Assembly: GCA_051747425.1 (NCBI GenBank)
Contig: JBNJGD010000003.1
Coordinates: 1 to 64,000 of the forward strand
Length of the DNA: 64,000 nucleotides
DNA from: HTCC5015 sp051747425
Lineage (GTDB): Bacteria > Pseudomonadota > Gammaproteobacteria > HTCC5015
Direction of reading: 5' to 3'
The first letter of the stretch is position 1, and each line of letters opens with the position of its first letter. Below, piece after piece: positions 55,091-63,988 of this stretch. A program made the position numbers and the translations under genes. The notes below the pieces were generated by a model that searched no databases, was not told the origin of the DNA, and saw nothing but the letters and a program-made list of their open reading frames with translations.

Positions 55091-57261
55091 TGGCGATGTC
55101 GCCACAAGCCGCTTTGGAAGAGGTGTTCGGCTTCAGCGAGTTTCGCGGCCTGCAGCAGGCGGTGATCGACACCGTCGTCGATGGCGGCGATGCCCTGGTG
55201 CTGATGCCCACCGGCGCCGGCAAGTCGCTGTGTTACCAGGTGCCCGCGCTGGTGCGCCCCGGCGTGGCGGTGGTGGTGTCGCCGCTGATCGCCCTGATGG
55301 AAGATCAGGTGGAAGGGCTGAAGCAGCTGGGTGTCAGAGCGGTCTTCCTTAACTCGTCGATGGACCTGGATCGCCAGCGCGAGATCGAGCAGCAACTGCT
55401 GGCGGGCGAGGTGGACTTGCTCTATGTCGCCCCCGAGCGCTTGCTGTCGCCGCGTTGTCTGCAGTTGTTGCAACAGTGCCAGAGCCGCCAGGGACTGGCG
55501 CTGATCGCCATCGACGAGGCCCACTGCGTGTCCCAGTGGGGCCACGACTTCCGCCCCGAGTACCAGCGGCTGGGCCAATTGGCGGAGCACTTTCCCGGCG
55601 TGCCGCGCATCGCCCTGACCGCCACCGCCGACGAGCAAACCCGCGAGGACATGGTGCGCAATCTCGGGCTGGATTCGGCCCGGCGCTTTATCAGCGGTTT
55701 CGACCGCCCCAATATCCGCTACAGCATCTGTCTCAAGCAGCGGGCCAAAGAGCAGCTGTTGCAGTTTATTCGCCAGCACCACCGCCAGGGCGGGCGCTAC
55801 GACGCCGGCATCGTCTACTGTCTGTCGCGCAAGCGGGTCGAGGCCACGGCCGAGTATCTGCAAAAGCAGGGCATCGACGCCTTGCCCTATCACGCCGGTC
55901 TGTCCGCCGAACTTCGCCAGCACCATCAGCGCCGGTTTATTCGCGAGGACGGCGTGGTGATCGTCGCCACCGTGGCTTTCGGCATGGGCATCGACAAGCC
56001 CAATGTGCGCTTTGTCGCCCACCTCGATTTGCCCAAGAGTCTGGAGGCCTACTACCAGGAGACCGGCCGCGCCGGCCGTGACGGCCTGCCGGCCAACGCT
56101 TGGATGGCCTACGGCCTTCAGGATGTCATCAACCTGCGCCAGATGCTCGACGGCTCCAACGCCCCCGAGGTGCAAAAGCGCATTGAGCAGACCAAGCTGG
56201 AGGCCATGCTCGGCCTGTGCGAGGTGACCCGCTGTCGCCGCCAGGTGTTGTTGGGCTATTTTGGCGACGAGCTGCCCGAGCCCTGCGGCAACTGCGATAA
56301 CTGCCAGTCGCCACCGGAGTCCTGGGACGCCACCGAGGCGGCGCAGATGGCGCTGTCCTGTGTCTACCGCACCGGCCAGCGCTACGGGGTCAATTATCAA
56401 TGCAAGGTGTTGATGGGTGAACGGGGCGAGGACATCGAACGCCGCGGCCACCAAACGCTGAAACTGTTTGGCTTGGGCAAGGATTTAAACCAGGCCCAGT
56501 GGCGCTCGGTGTTTCGCCAATTGATCGCCCACGGCCTGCTGCGGGTGGACATGGAGCGCTGGGGCAGTTTGCAGCTCACCGAGCGGGCGCGGCCGGTGCT
56601 GCGCGGCGAGGAGCGCCTGCACTTGCGCCGCGATCCCGAGCGCGAGCGCAGCGCACCGCTGCGCCAGAGGATGGCCAATCGCTGGCAACACGCCGGGGAC
56701 CAGCGCCTGTTTGAGGCCCTGCGCGAGTTGCGTCGGGAGCTCAGTCGCGAGCAGGACATAGCCGCCTACCGGGTGTTTAACGACGCCACGCTCACCGAGA
56801 TGGTCGAAACCCGCCCGTCCAACCTCACCGAGATGGCGCGCATCAACGGCGTCGGCGAAAAGAAGCTGGACACCTTTGGTAGCGCTTTTCTCGAGGTGAT
56901 TCGGCACCAGGAAGAGGTCGAGGCGGCGGCCGGGGGCGACAGTGTCGGCCCGGAGAGAAATTGCGTGGAGTTGTTCCGTCTGGGGATGGATGTGGCGGCG
57001 ATTGCCGTCCAGTCCGGCCTCAGCGAGGCGGCGGTGAGCAAACACCTGGCCGGAGGCGTCGAGCGCGGTGAGGTGGAGATTGAGGCCATTACCGAGCTGC
57101 CGCGCCGGGAAATTGACGAGGTTCAGGCCCGCTTTCTCGAGACCGATCCCGAGGCACTGCCGCTGAAGCCGGTTCACCAGCACTTTGCCGAGCGCTACGA
57201 CTGGGCCACCCTGGAGTGGATTCGCGCCGATCTGAAGCGCCAGATCGGCGCTGCCGCCTGA
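55090..57261 (+). CDS. recQ: ATP-dependent DNA helicase RecQ
   Basis: 723 residues, longer than E. coli RecQ (609). Helicase core with MPTGAGKS (40-46) and DEAH in IDEAHCVSQWGHDFRPEY; the zinc domain (C-X-R-X ... CGNCDNC), winged helix, HRDC domain (about 530-605), and an extra C-terminal helix-turn-helix (about 620-723, containing VAAIAVQSGLSEAAVSKHL). Such HTH extensions occur in some RecQ groups. Involved in fork repair and recombination. Confidence 0.95.
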   Translation: MAMSPQAALEEVFGFSEFRGLQQAVIDTVVDGGDALVLMPTGAGKSLCYQVPALVRPGVAVVVSPLIALMEDQVEGLKQLGVRAVFLNSSMDLDRQREIEQQLLAGEVDLLYVAPERLLSPRCLQLLQQCQSRQGLALIAIDEAHCVSQWGHDFRPEYQRLGQLAEHFPGVPRIALTATADEQTREDMVRNLGLDSARRFISGFDRPNIRYSICLKQRAKEQLLQFIRQHHRQGGRYDAGIVYCLSRKRVEATAEYLQKQGIDALPYHAGLSAELRQHHQRRFIREDGVVIVATVAFGMGIDKPNVRFVAHLDLPKSLEAYYQETGRAGRDGLPANAWMAYGLQDVINLRQMLDGSNAPEVQKRIEQTKLEAMLGLCEVTRCRRQVLLGYFGDELPEPCGNCDNCQSPPESWDATEAAQMALSCVYRTGQRYGVNYQCKVLMGERGEDIERRGHQTLKLFGLGKDLNQAQWRSVFRQLIAHGLLRVDMERWGSLQLTERARPVLRGEERLHLRRDPERERSAPLRQRMANRWQHAGDQRLFEALRELRRELSREQDIAAYRVFNDATLTEMVETRPSNLTEMARINGVGEKKLDTFGSAFLEVIRHQEEVEAAAGGDSVGPERNCVELFRLGMDVAAIAVQSGLSEAAVSKHLAGGVERGEVEIEAITELPRREIDEVQARFLETDPEALPLKPVHQHFAERYDWATLEWIRADLKRQIGAAA

Positions 57262-57283
57262 TCGCGATAATCGCGACAAGGCC

Positions 57284-57311
57284 TTTCATTTTGCTGATAA
57301 TTCCGTACAAT
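57284..57311 (+). promoter_or_regulatory. Weak promoter candidate for the rpsP operon
   Basis: TACAAT at 57306-57311 is a good -10; the -35 position holds only TTTCAT (57284-57289). Confidence 0.35.
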
Positions 57312-57384
57312 CTCGCGCCTTTACTATTATCGCAGTCAGTGCGCGGACGCCACTGGCACAACATCGACAGAAGGTAAGAAACGC

Positions 57385-57642
57385 ATGGTCGTTATTCGTT
57401 TGACTCGTGGTGGCTCCAAGAAGAGACCCTTTTACCACTTGGTCGCTGCTGACAAGCGCCGCGCGCGCGACAGCCGCTACATCGAGCGCCTGGGCTTTTA
57501 CAACCCCTCCGCCCGCGGCCAGGAGCTCAAGTTGAACCTGGATCGGGAGCGCATCGAGTACTGGATCGAGAAGGGCGCCCAGCCCTCGGATCGCGTAAAA
57601 GCGCTGTTGAAGCAGTCTGCCAAAGACGCAGCCAGCGCCTGA
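57385..57642 (+). CDS. rpsP: 30S ribosomal protein S16
   Basis: 85 residues. Starts MVVIRLTRGGSKKRPFYHLV, the family hallmark. First gene of the conserved rpsP-rimM-trmD-rplS operon. Preceded by AGAAGGTAAG. Confidence 0.97.
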   Translation: MVVIRLTRGGSKKRPFYHLVAADKRRARDSRYIERLGFYNPSARGQELKLNLDRERIEYWIEKGAQPSDRVKALLKQSAKDAASA

Positions 57643-57668
57643 TCAGGCGTTGTTGAGGCAGCTTTTGC

Positions 57669-58169
57669 ATGTCGGCCGATAAGCTCGTCGTCGGCAAGCT
57701 GGGCGGGCCTCACGGGGTGCGCGGCTGGATCAAGGTGTTGTCTTACACCGATCCCCGCGAGAACCTCTTTGATTACGCGCCCTGGCAGCTCGAGCGCGAT
57801 GGTCAATGGCGACACTTCGAAGTGGAGGCCGGCAAACCCCAGGGCAAGGGCTGGATCGTCAAGCTGGTTGGTGTCGACGATCGCAACGCGGCAGAGGCAT
57901 TGATCCACTGCCGTATCGCCATTGAAGAGCGCCAGCTGCCCGAGCTGGACGAGGGCGAGTACTACTGGCGCGACCTGATCGGCCTGACCGTCGTCACCGA
58001 GGGCGGCCAGGCGCTCGGTGAGGTGAGTGGTCTGATGGAAACCGGCGCCAACGATGTACTGGTGGTGCGCGGCGAACGCCAGAGACTGGTGCCCTACATC
58101 GACCCGGTGGTGCGGTCGATCGATCTCGAGCGACGCGAAATTCGCGTCGACTGGGATCCGGAGTTTTAA
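57669..58169 (+). CDS. rimM: Ribosome maturation factor RimM
   Basis: 166 residues. N-terminal RimM domain (VVGKLGGPHGVRGW) and C-terminal PRC-barrel (EYYWRDLIGLTV ... VPYIDPVV). Helps 30S head assembly with S19. 26 bases after rpsP. Confidence 0.95.
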   Translation: MSADKLVVGKLGGPHGVRGWIKVLSYTDPRENLFDYAPWQLERDGQWRHFEVEAGKPQGKGWIVKLVGVDDRNAAEALIHCRIAIEERQLPELDEGEYYWRDLIGLTVVTEGGQALGEVSGLMETGANDVLVVRGERQRLVPYIDPVVRSIDLERREIRVDWDPEF

Positions 58170-58171
58170 GC

Positions 58172-58921
58172 GTGCGCTTTGATGTCATCACCATCATGCC
58201 GGAGATGTTCGAGGCCATCAGCCAGTACGGCGTGACCTCCCGGGGGTTGGAGCAGGGGCAGATCGAACTGCACTGCTGGAACCCGCGCCGCCACACGGCG
58301 GATCGCCACCAGAGCGTGGACGACCGGCCCTACGGCGGCGGCCCCGGCATGGTGATGAAGCCCGAGCCGCTCAGGGCCAGTATCGACGAAGTTCGTCGCG
58401 CGGCCCCCGAGGGTAGCAAGGTGGTTTATCTGTCGCCCCAGGGGCGGCGGTTTGATCAGGACGCCGCCCGGGATATGGCCGGGTTGCCGGGACTGATTCT
58501 GCTCGCCGGGCGCTATGAAGGCGTCGACGAGCGATTGATACAAAGTGCCGTCGATGAGGAGTGGTCCATTGGTGACTATGTTCTCAGCGGCGGCGAACTG
58601 GGGGCGATGGTGATGATTGATGCCATCGCCCGCTTGGTGCCCGGTGTACTTGGGCACGAGGATTCGGCCCGGCAGGACTCCTTCATGGAGGGTCTGCTGG
58701 ACTGTCCGCACTTCACGCGCCCCGAGGTGTTTGAAGGCGAGGCAGTGCCGAGTGTGCTGCTCAGCGGCAACCACGCTGAAATTGTGCGCTGGCGACGCCA
58801 GCAAGCACTGGGGCGAACACAGCAGCGACGCCCCGACCTGCTGCAGAAATGCGAGCTAAGTGATGAAGATCACCTCTTGCTCGATGAATACAGACAAAAC
58901 AGTCAAGGTGACAAACAATGA
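58172..58921 (+). CDS. trmD: tRNA (guanine-N1)-methyltransferase
   Basis: 249 residues, GTG start two bases after rimM. Methylates G37 of certain tRNAs. SPOUT trefoil-knot features DDRPYGGGPGMVM, LLAGRYEGVDER and SIGDYVLSGGE are present. Overlaps rplS by four bases. Confidence 0.96.
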   Translation: MRFDVITIMPEMFEAISQYGVTSRGLEQGQIELHCWNPRRHTADRHQSVDDRPYGGGPGMVMKPEPLRASIDEVRRAAPEGSKVVYLSPQGRRFDQDAARDMAGLPGLILLAGRYEGVDERLIQSAVDEEWSIGDYVLSGGELGAMVMIDAIARLVPGVLGHEDSARQDSFMEGLLDCPHFTRPEVFEGEAVPSVLLSGNHAEIVRWRRQQALGRTQQRRPDLLQKCELSDEDHLLLDEYRQNSQGDKQ

Positions 58922-59274
58922 GCAACATCATTCAACAACTGGAACAAGAGCAGCTGCGAAGCGACTTGCCCGAGTTCAATGCCGGCGACACTGTGACCGT
59001 CCAGGTCAAGGTTCGCGAGGGCAATCGCGAGCGACTGCAGGCCTTTGAAGGCGTGGTGATCTCCAAGCGCAACCGGGGCATCAACTCTGCCTTTACCGTG
59101 CGCAAGATCTCCTATGGCGAGGGTGTGGAGCGTGTCTTCCAGACTCACAGCCCGCAAATTGACAGCGTTCAGGTCAAGCGCCGAGGTAAAGTTCGCCGCG
59201 CCAAGCTGTACTACCTGCGCGAGCGCTCCGGCAAGTCGGCGCGCATCAAGGAAAAGCTGGCCACGCGCTCTTAA
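58918..59274 (+). CDS. rplS: 50S ribosomal protein L19
   Basis: 118 residues. FNAGDTVTVQVKVREGNRERLQAFEG and the KVRRAKLYYLRERSGKSARIKE C-terminus are family signatures. Last gene of the operon, followed by a terminator. Confidence 0.97.
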   Translation: MSNIIQQLEQEQLRSDLPEFNAGDTVTVQVKVREGNRERLQAFEGVVISKRNRGINSAFTVRKISYGEGVERVFQTHSPQIDSVQVKRRGKVRRAKLYYLRERSGKSARIKEKLATRS

Positions 59275-59295
59275 CAGCGCTCCGCCAGTTACAGC

Positions 59296-59326
59296 AAAAA
59301 GGGCAGCCACTGGCTGCCCTTTTTTA
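59296..59326 (+). terminator. Rho-independent terminator of the rpsP operon
   Basis: AAAAAGGGCAGCCA / TGGCTGCCCTTTTTT: a nine-pair stem with T-run, 21 bases after rplS. Confidence 0.92.
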
Positions 59327-59414
59327 TGCCCGCCGCTGTCGGCCGGGAAAAGTTGTGTGAAGCGGACTGGCTTGCGGGCGTTTCCCGTCGTTTGAAGGTG
59401 TATCATTGCGTTTC

Positions 59415-61175
59415 ATGAAATGTCTTTCGCTTTTTTTGCTGGTCGTTTTGCTCGCGCTGAGCGCGAGTGTTCGTGCGGCCAGTCCCCTTGAGACCATGGG
59501 CCAACTGGCTCGCGACGGCGCTCCGCAACTGGCGTTGGCCATGCTCGACCGCGCCCAGCCCGGGGCCGACGACAATATCGGCGGCTGGATGTTTTTTGAG
59601 CGCCAGCGGATAGCGATTCTGCGCGACTGGCAGCAGTGGCGCGAGTTGGCCCTGCGCCTGGAATCCCTTCCCGACAACGCTCCGGCGGACTTTGTCCACT
59701 GGGCCACCCTTCAGCGCGCCGACGCCTACCTCGCCCTGGGGCAGAGCGACTGGGCCCTCAGCACCCTGCGAGACCTGATCTGGCGCGGTGAATCGGTACC
59801 GCGGGAGGCGGATCTGGCGCTCTATCAGCGCCTGATCGTGCGCGCCTATTTGCAGCAGGGACGCCTGGAAGACGCCCGCCGGGGGCTGATTCGCTATCGC
59901 GGCGATGAGCCGGCCTGGGCGTTGTTGAGAGCCCGTGTCGCACTGCGCAGCGGACGCCCCGAGGCGGCGCTGCAGGCACTGGAAGCTCTGGAGGGAGAGG
60001 CGGTGTCGGTCTTGCGCGCCCTGGCCCGGTTGCGCCGTGGCGATGCCCCGGGGGAGATTCTTGAGACGGCCGATGGCGCTCTGGCGCGTCTGGCGGATGA
60101 GGAAGAGCCGGGCCCGGCCCGGCAGCGCTGGCAGTGGGTCCGCGTCGAGGCCCTGGCGGCGCTGGGTCGTCGAGCCGAGCAACTGGCGGCCAGTGAACAA
60201 CTGCTTCAGTGGACGACGGCGGTGGACGATGGCCTGTTTGCCTACCGCGCAGAGGATTTGTGGCGCGATTATCTGGATTTGGGTCTGGCCGAAGGCAACC
60301 GTCGACAGTTGCTCGCCGGCGACGCCAATGGCTGGATGAGTGCCGCCGAGCAACTCGAGTCGGAGGCCATGCGGCGCGCCTTTCAGGTGGTGACGGCCGA
60401 GCACGCCCACAGCGCGGATGTGCGTGAATTGGCCCTGCTGGATTTCGACGATGCCCTGGCCGACAGCGAGGACGGCGACGACCTGCGCTGGCAGCTTTGG
60501 ACGCACGCCGAGCCCGTTGCTCGCGGCACCCCGTTACCCGCCAGCCTGCGCTATCGCCTGGTCAACCTGGCCCTGGCGCGGCAGGACATGAAGCGCGCCG
60601 CCGAGCTGGTGGCGGGGCTCGATGAAGCGCCCGATTCGGTCTCCGACTTTCAGTGGCGGCTCCAGCGCGCCCGGGTGTTGATCATGGCCGGCCGGGCCGA
60701 CGCCGGTGCCGATGAGCTCGACGAATTGCTACGCCAGCGTGAAGAACTCGACCCGGAGAAGGTCGATCAGTTGCTACAGGTGGTGTTCGATTTGCAATCG
60801 GTGGCCGCTCACCAGCGCGCCATCGATCTGTTGCAGCGCTTGCTCAAACGGCCGCTGCCGCCCAAAATGCAGCGCGAGCTGCTCTTCTGGCTGGCCGACT
60901 CCTGGCGCGCCGAGGAGGACACCAACCGCGCTGCGGCCTACTACCTGCGTTCGGCAACCCTGGTCGACGGCGTCGGCAATGATCCCTGGGGCCAGACTGC
61001 ACGCTACCGCGCTGCCGAGGTGCTTCTCGAGGCCGGCTTTTACGACGACGCCGAGCGGCTCTTTGAACGGTTGCTGGCGGTCACCGCCGAAGCCGGTCGT
61101 CGGGCCATGATTCGAAACCAGCTGCAGAGCGTTCAACTCAAACGAAATCACAGCAAACTGTCTGAAACCCCATGA
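59415..61175 (+). CDS. Large exported helical-repeat (TPR-like) protein
   Basis: 586 residues. Signal peptide 1-21 (ends ASVRA), then almost wholly alpha-helical Ala/Leu/Arg/Glu-rich repeats resembling tetratricopeptide units. No catalytic motif seen. Probably a periplasmic scaffold. Start at ATG 59415; the open frame begins at TTG 59406. Shares four bases with the ogt-like gene. Confidence 0.7.
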   Translation: MKCLSLFLLVVLLALSASVRAASPLETMGQLARDGAPQLALAMLDRAQPGADDNIGGWMFFERQRIAILRDWQQWRELALRLESLPDNAPADFVHWATLQRADAYLALGQSDWALSTLRDLIWRGESVPREADLALYQRLIVRAYLQQGRLEDARRGLIRYRGDEPAWALLRARVALRSGRPEAALQALEALEGEAVSVLRALARLRRGDAPGEILETADGALARLADEEEPGPARQRWQWVRVEALAALGRRAEQLAASEQLLQWTTAVDDGLFAYRAEDLWRDYLDLGLAEGNRRQLLAGDANGWMSAAEQLESEAMRRAFQVVTAEHAHSADVRELALLDFDDALADSEDGDDLRWQLWTHAEPVARGTPLPASLRYRLVNLALARQDMKRAAELVAGLDEAPDSVSDFQWRLQRARVLIMAGRADAGADELDELLRQREELDPEKVDQLLQVVFDLQSVAAHQRAIDLLQRLLKRPLPPKMQRELLFWLADSWRAEEDTNRAAAYYLRSATLVDGVGNDPWGQTARYRAAEVLLEAGFYDDAERLFERLLAVTAEAGRRAMIRNQLQSVQLKRNHSKLSETP

Positions 61176-61702
61176 ACCACGATTATCAAACCATTCTGAC
61201 CACGCCCTTCCGCCGCCTCGGCCTGCGCTTTGAGGATGAGGCCCTGGCGGGCGTCGATTTTCTCGCCAGCGACGACGAGGTGGAGGACAGTACCTCGCTG
61301 GAGATTCCCGTCCTCCAGGCGGTGGCCGAGATCAAGCACTACTGCCGCGATCCCCACCATCGCCCGGATATCCCGCTGGCACTCCACGGCAGCGAATTTC
61401 AGCAGCGGGTGTGGCAGGCGATTGCCGATATTCCGGTGGGTGAAGTGCGCTCCTACGGTCAACTGGCCGAGCAACTTGAGAGTTCCGCCCGGGCCGTGGG
61501 CAACGCCTGTGCCGCCAACCCGGTGCCGGTGGTGATTCCCTGTCACCGCGTGGTCGCCAGCAACGACCTCGGCGGCTACTGCGGCGAGACCCTGAAAAAG
61601 AGCCCCCGCGGCCTGATGCGCATCAAGGCCTGGCTGCTGCTCCACGAGGGCGTCCTCCAGGCCAAGGTCGACGGCGAACCGGTCAGCGGCGGGGAGTCCT
61701 AG
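61172..61702 (+). CDS. Methylated-DNA--protein-cysteine methyltransferase (Ogt/AGT type)
   Basis: 176 residues. Suicide repair of O6-alkylguanine. Active site V-I-P-C124-H-R-V, with GSEFQQRVWQAIADIPVGEVRSYGQLA upstream and SPRGLMRIKAWLL after. No Ada N-terminal domain, so Ogt-like. Four-base overlap with the TPR-like gene. Confidence 0.93.
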   Translation: MNHDYQTILTTPFRRLGLRFEDEALAGVDFLASDDEVEDSTSLEIPVLQAVAEIKHYCRDPHHRPDIPLALHGSEFQQRVWQAIADIPVGEVRSYGQLAEQLESSARAVGNACAANPVPVVIPCHRVVASNDLGGYCGETLKKSPRGLMRIKAWLLLHEGVLQAKVDGEPVSGGES

Positions 61703-61994
61703 TACTCGTCGGGAGTCGATGACACAGAGAGCGCAGAGAACACAGAGCACACAGAGCACACAGAGTTTTTTGTGGGGTTTGTAGGAGCGGCGACCCCGCC
61801 GCGACCCAAGACAAGGTCGGCCCGAGGGCGGGCCTCCTACGATGCACCTGTTTGTGCAGATTCCGGATAAACGCTCTGCGCTTTCCGGAATGACTCAACA
61901 AACTCCGTGCTCTCTGTGTTCTCTGTGGCTAAAACCCTTGAAATTGAGTGAGCCGCCCCCATTGTTGGGGCATCCAGTCATTCAAGAGGAAATT
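61703..61994. repeat. Second REP-like cluster before htpG, with inverted CACAGAG arrays
   Basis: 292 gene-free bases. A CACAGAG-type array at 61722-61765 is matched in inverted orientation by the related sequence at 61908-61928. Between them, family C occurs as an inverted doublet (61781-61806 and about 61812-61840, GTAGGAG ... CTCCTAC) and family A in reverse at 61859-61894 (ATTCCGGA ... TCCGGAAT). These families match the cluster at 25.9-26.2 kb. The htpG leader occupies the last 60 bases. Confidence 0.78.
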
Positions 61995-63893
61995 GTGGTG
62001 GAAGACACAGTCAATACTCAAAACGCCGAATCCCATGTTTTTGAGGCGGAAGTCTCGCAGATTCTGAAGCTGATGATTCACTCCTTGTACTCCAACAAGG
62101 AGATTTTCCTGCGCGAGCTGATTTCCAACGCCTCCGACGCCTGCGACAAGCTGCGCTTCGAGGCGCTCTCCAACGACAGCCTCTACGAGGGCGACAGCGA
62201 TCTCGCCGTTCGCGTGAGCTTTGACAAGGAAGCGCGCACGCTGACTATCAGCGACAACGGCATCGGCATGTCCCGGGACGAGGTGGTCAACAACATCGGC
62301 ACCATCGCCCGCTCCGGCACCAAGTCCTTTCTCGAACAGCTGAGCGGCGACCAGAAAAAGGACGCTCATCTGATTGGCCAGTTTGGCGTCGGCTTCTACT
62401 CGTCGTTTATTGTCGCCAGCCGAGTCGAGGTGATTACCCGCCGCGCCGGCGAGTTGAGCGCCACCTACTGGGCCTCCGAGGGCACCGGCGAGTACACCCT
62501 GGCCGAAACCGAGCGGGACAATCGTGGTACCGATGTGGTGCTGCACCTGGCCGAGGGCGAGGACGAGTTTCTCGACGAATGGCGCCTGCGCAGCGTCATC
62601 AAACGCTATTCCGACAACATTTCCCTGCCGGTGCAGATGCTGTTGGAAAAGCCGGCGGAAGAGGGCGAGGAGGACGCCGAACCCGAGCGCGAGTGGCAGA
62701 CAGTCAACGCCGCCCAGGCACTCTGGACCCGTCCCAAGAGCGAGATTGAGGACAGCGAGTACGAGGAGTTCTACAAGAACATCGCCCACGACTGGAACGC
62801 GCCCCAGACCTGGGTACACACCCACGCCGAGGGCAAGTACGAGTACACCTCATTGTTTTACATCCCCGCGCAAAAGCCCTTTGATTTGTACGACCGCGAC
62901 GCCAGTCACGGCATCAAACTCTATGTTCAGCGCGTCTTTATCATGGACGACAACAAGGAGCTGATGCCCAATTATCTGCGATTTGTTCGCGGCCTGGTGG
63001 ACTCCGCTGATCTGCCACTCAATGTCTCCCGCGAGCTGCTGCAGAGCAACCGCGTGATCGACAATATCCGCGGGGCCTCCGTCAAGAAGGTACTGGGGCT
63101 GATTGAGGGCATGGCCAAAAACGAGCCGGAGAAATTCCGAACCTTCTGGGCCAACTTTGGCCAGGTGCTCAAGGAGGGCATCGTCGAGGACTTCGCCAAC
63201 CGCGAGCGCATCCTCAAAATCTGCCGCTTTGCCTCGACCCACCTGGACACCGCCGAGGAATCGGTGTCGCTGGAGGACTATGTCGGTCGCATGAAAGACG
63301 GCCAGGAGTCGATTTACTACATTACAGCCGACGGTTTCAGCGCGGCCAAAAACAGCCCCCATCTTGAGGCCTTCCGGGCCAAGGGCTATGAGGTGTTGTT
63401 ACTCAGCGACCGCGTCGATGAGTGGGTGATGTCCCATGTCAACGAGTTCGACGGCAAGCCCTTCGTCTCCGTGGCCAAGGGCGATCTGGAGATGAGCGAC
63501 GAGGAGAAGGCAAAAAAGGAAAAGGCCGCAGAGGAGTCCAAAGACCTGACCGATCGCATCGGAAAGGCTTTGGGTGAGAAAGTGGAGGCGGTGCGTCCGT
63601 CGACCCGCCTGACCGAGTCTCCCGCTTGCCTGGTGATGGGCGAGCAGGACATGGCCCTGCACATGCAGCAACTGCTCAAGCAGGCGGGGCACGAAGTGCC
63701 CGCCGGCAAGCCCGCCCTGGAGATCAACCTGAACCACGATCTGGTGCAGCGGCTGGAAGGGGAGAGTGACGAGGCCCGCTTTGCCGACCTGGTCGAAGTG
63801 CTTTACGGCCAGGCGGTGATCGCCGAGGGCGGACAGCTGGAGGATCCGGCCGGTTTTGTGAAAAAACTCAACACCCTGCTCACCGCCGCCTGA
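61995..63893 (+). CDS. htpG: Molecular chaperone HtpG (Hsp90)
   Basis: 632 residues. GHKL ATPase N-domain (LIRELISNASDA-like FLRELISNASDACDKL, DNGIGM, GQFGVGFYSSF), middle domain (NVSRELLQ), C-terminal dimer domain. GTG start at 61995 (or the next GTG, 61998) with AAGAGGA six bases upstream; the longer frame starts inside the repeat cluster and is rejected. No clear sigma32 promoter was identified. Confidence 0.95.
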   Translation: MVEDTVNTQNAESHVFEAEVSQILKLMIHSLYSNKEIFLRELISNASDACDKLRFEALSNDSLYEGDSDLAVRVSFDKEARTLTISDNGIGMSRDEVVNNIGTIARSGTKSFLEQLSGDQKKDAHLIGQFGVGFYSSFIVASRVEVITRRAGELSATYWASEGTGEYTLAETERDNRGTDVVLHLAEGEDEFLDEWRLRSVIKRYSDNISLPVQMLLEKPAEEGEEDAEPEREWQTVNAAQALWTRPKSEIEDSEYEEFYKNIAHDWNAPQTWVHTHAEGKYEYTSLFYIPAQKPFDLYDRDASHGIKLYVQRVFIMDDNKELMPNYLRFVRGLVDSADLPLNVSRELLQSNRVIDNIRGASVKKVLGLIEGMAKNEPEKFRTFWANFGQVLKEGIVEDFANRERILKICRFASTHLDTAEESVSLEDYVGRMKDGQESIYYITADGFSAAKNSPHLEAFRAKGYEVLLLSDRVDEWVMSHVNEFDGKPFVSVAKGDLEMSDEEKAKKEKAAEESKDLTDRIGKALGEKVEAVRPSTRLTESPACLVMGEQDMALHMQQLLKQAGHEVPAGKPALEINLNHDLVQRLEGESDEARFADLVEVLYGQAVIAEGGQLEDPAGFVKKLNTLLTAA

Positions 63894-63920
63894 AGGCGAA
63901 ACGCTCCGCACGAGCCAACA

Positions 63921-63947
63921 AGCCCGCCCTCCGGCGGGCTTTTTTTA
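63921..63947 (+). terminator. Rho-independent terminator of htpG
   Basis: AGCCCGCC / GGCGGGCT stem with four-base loop and seven T residues, 28 bases after the stop. Confidence 0.92.
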
Positions 63948-63957
63948 TGCCTTATTG

Positions 63958-63988
63958 TTGACAATAGCAAATAAGAATCACTATCATT
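63958..63988 (+). promoter_or_regulatory. Promoter with overlapping Fur box for the next gene
   Basis: TTGACA at 63958-63963, 18-base spacer, TATCAT at 63982-63987. The 19 bases 63970-63988 (AATAAGAATCACTATCATT) differ at two positions from the common Fur-box form AATGAGAATCATTATCATT. The regulated gene lies past the window edge. Confidence 0.6.

Noticed and set aside
53379..56454. Long minus-strand frames opposite the DLH, YiiX and recQ genes
   Set aside because: Products are biased shadows of well-supported plus-strand genes.
61722..61930. CRISPR array from the repeated CACAGAG units
   Set aside because: Units are 7 to 10 bases and directly abutting, with no spacers of uniform length and no cas genes.
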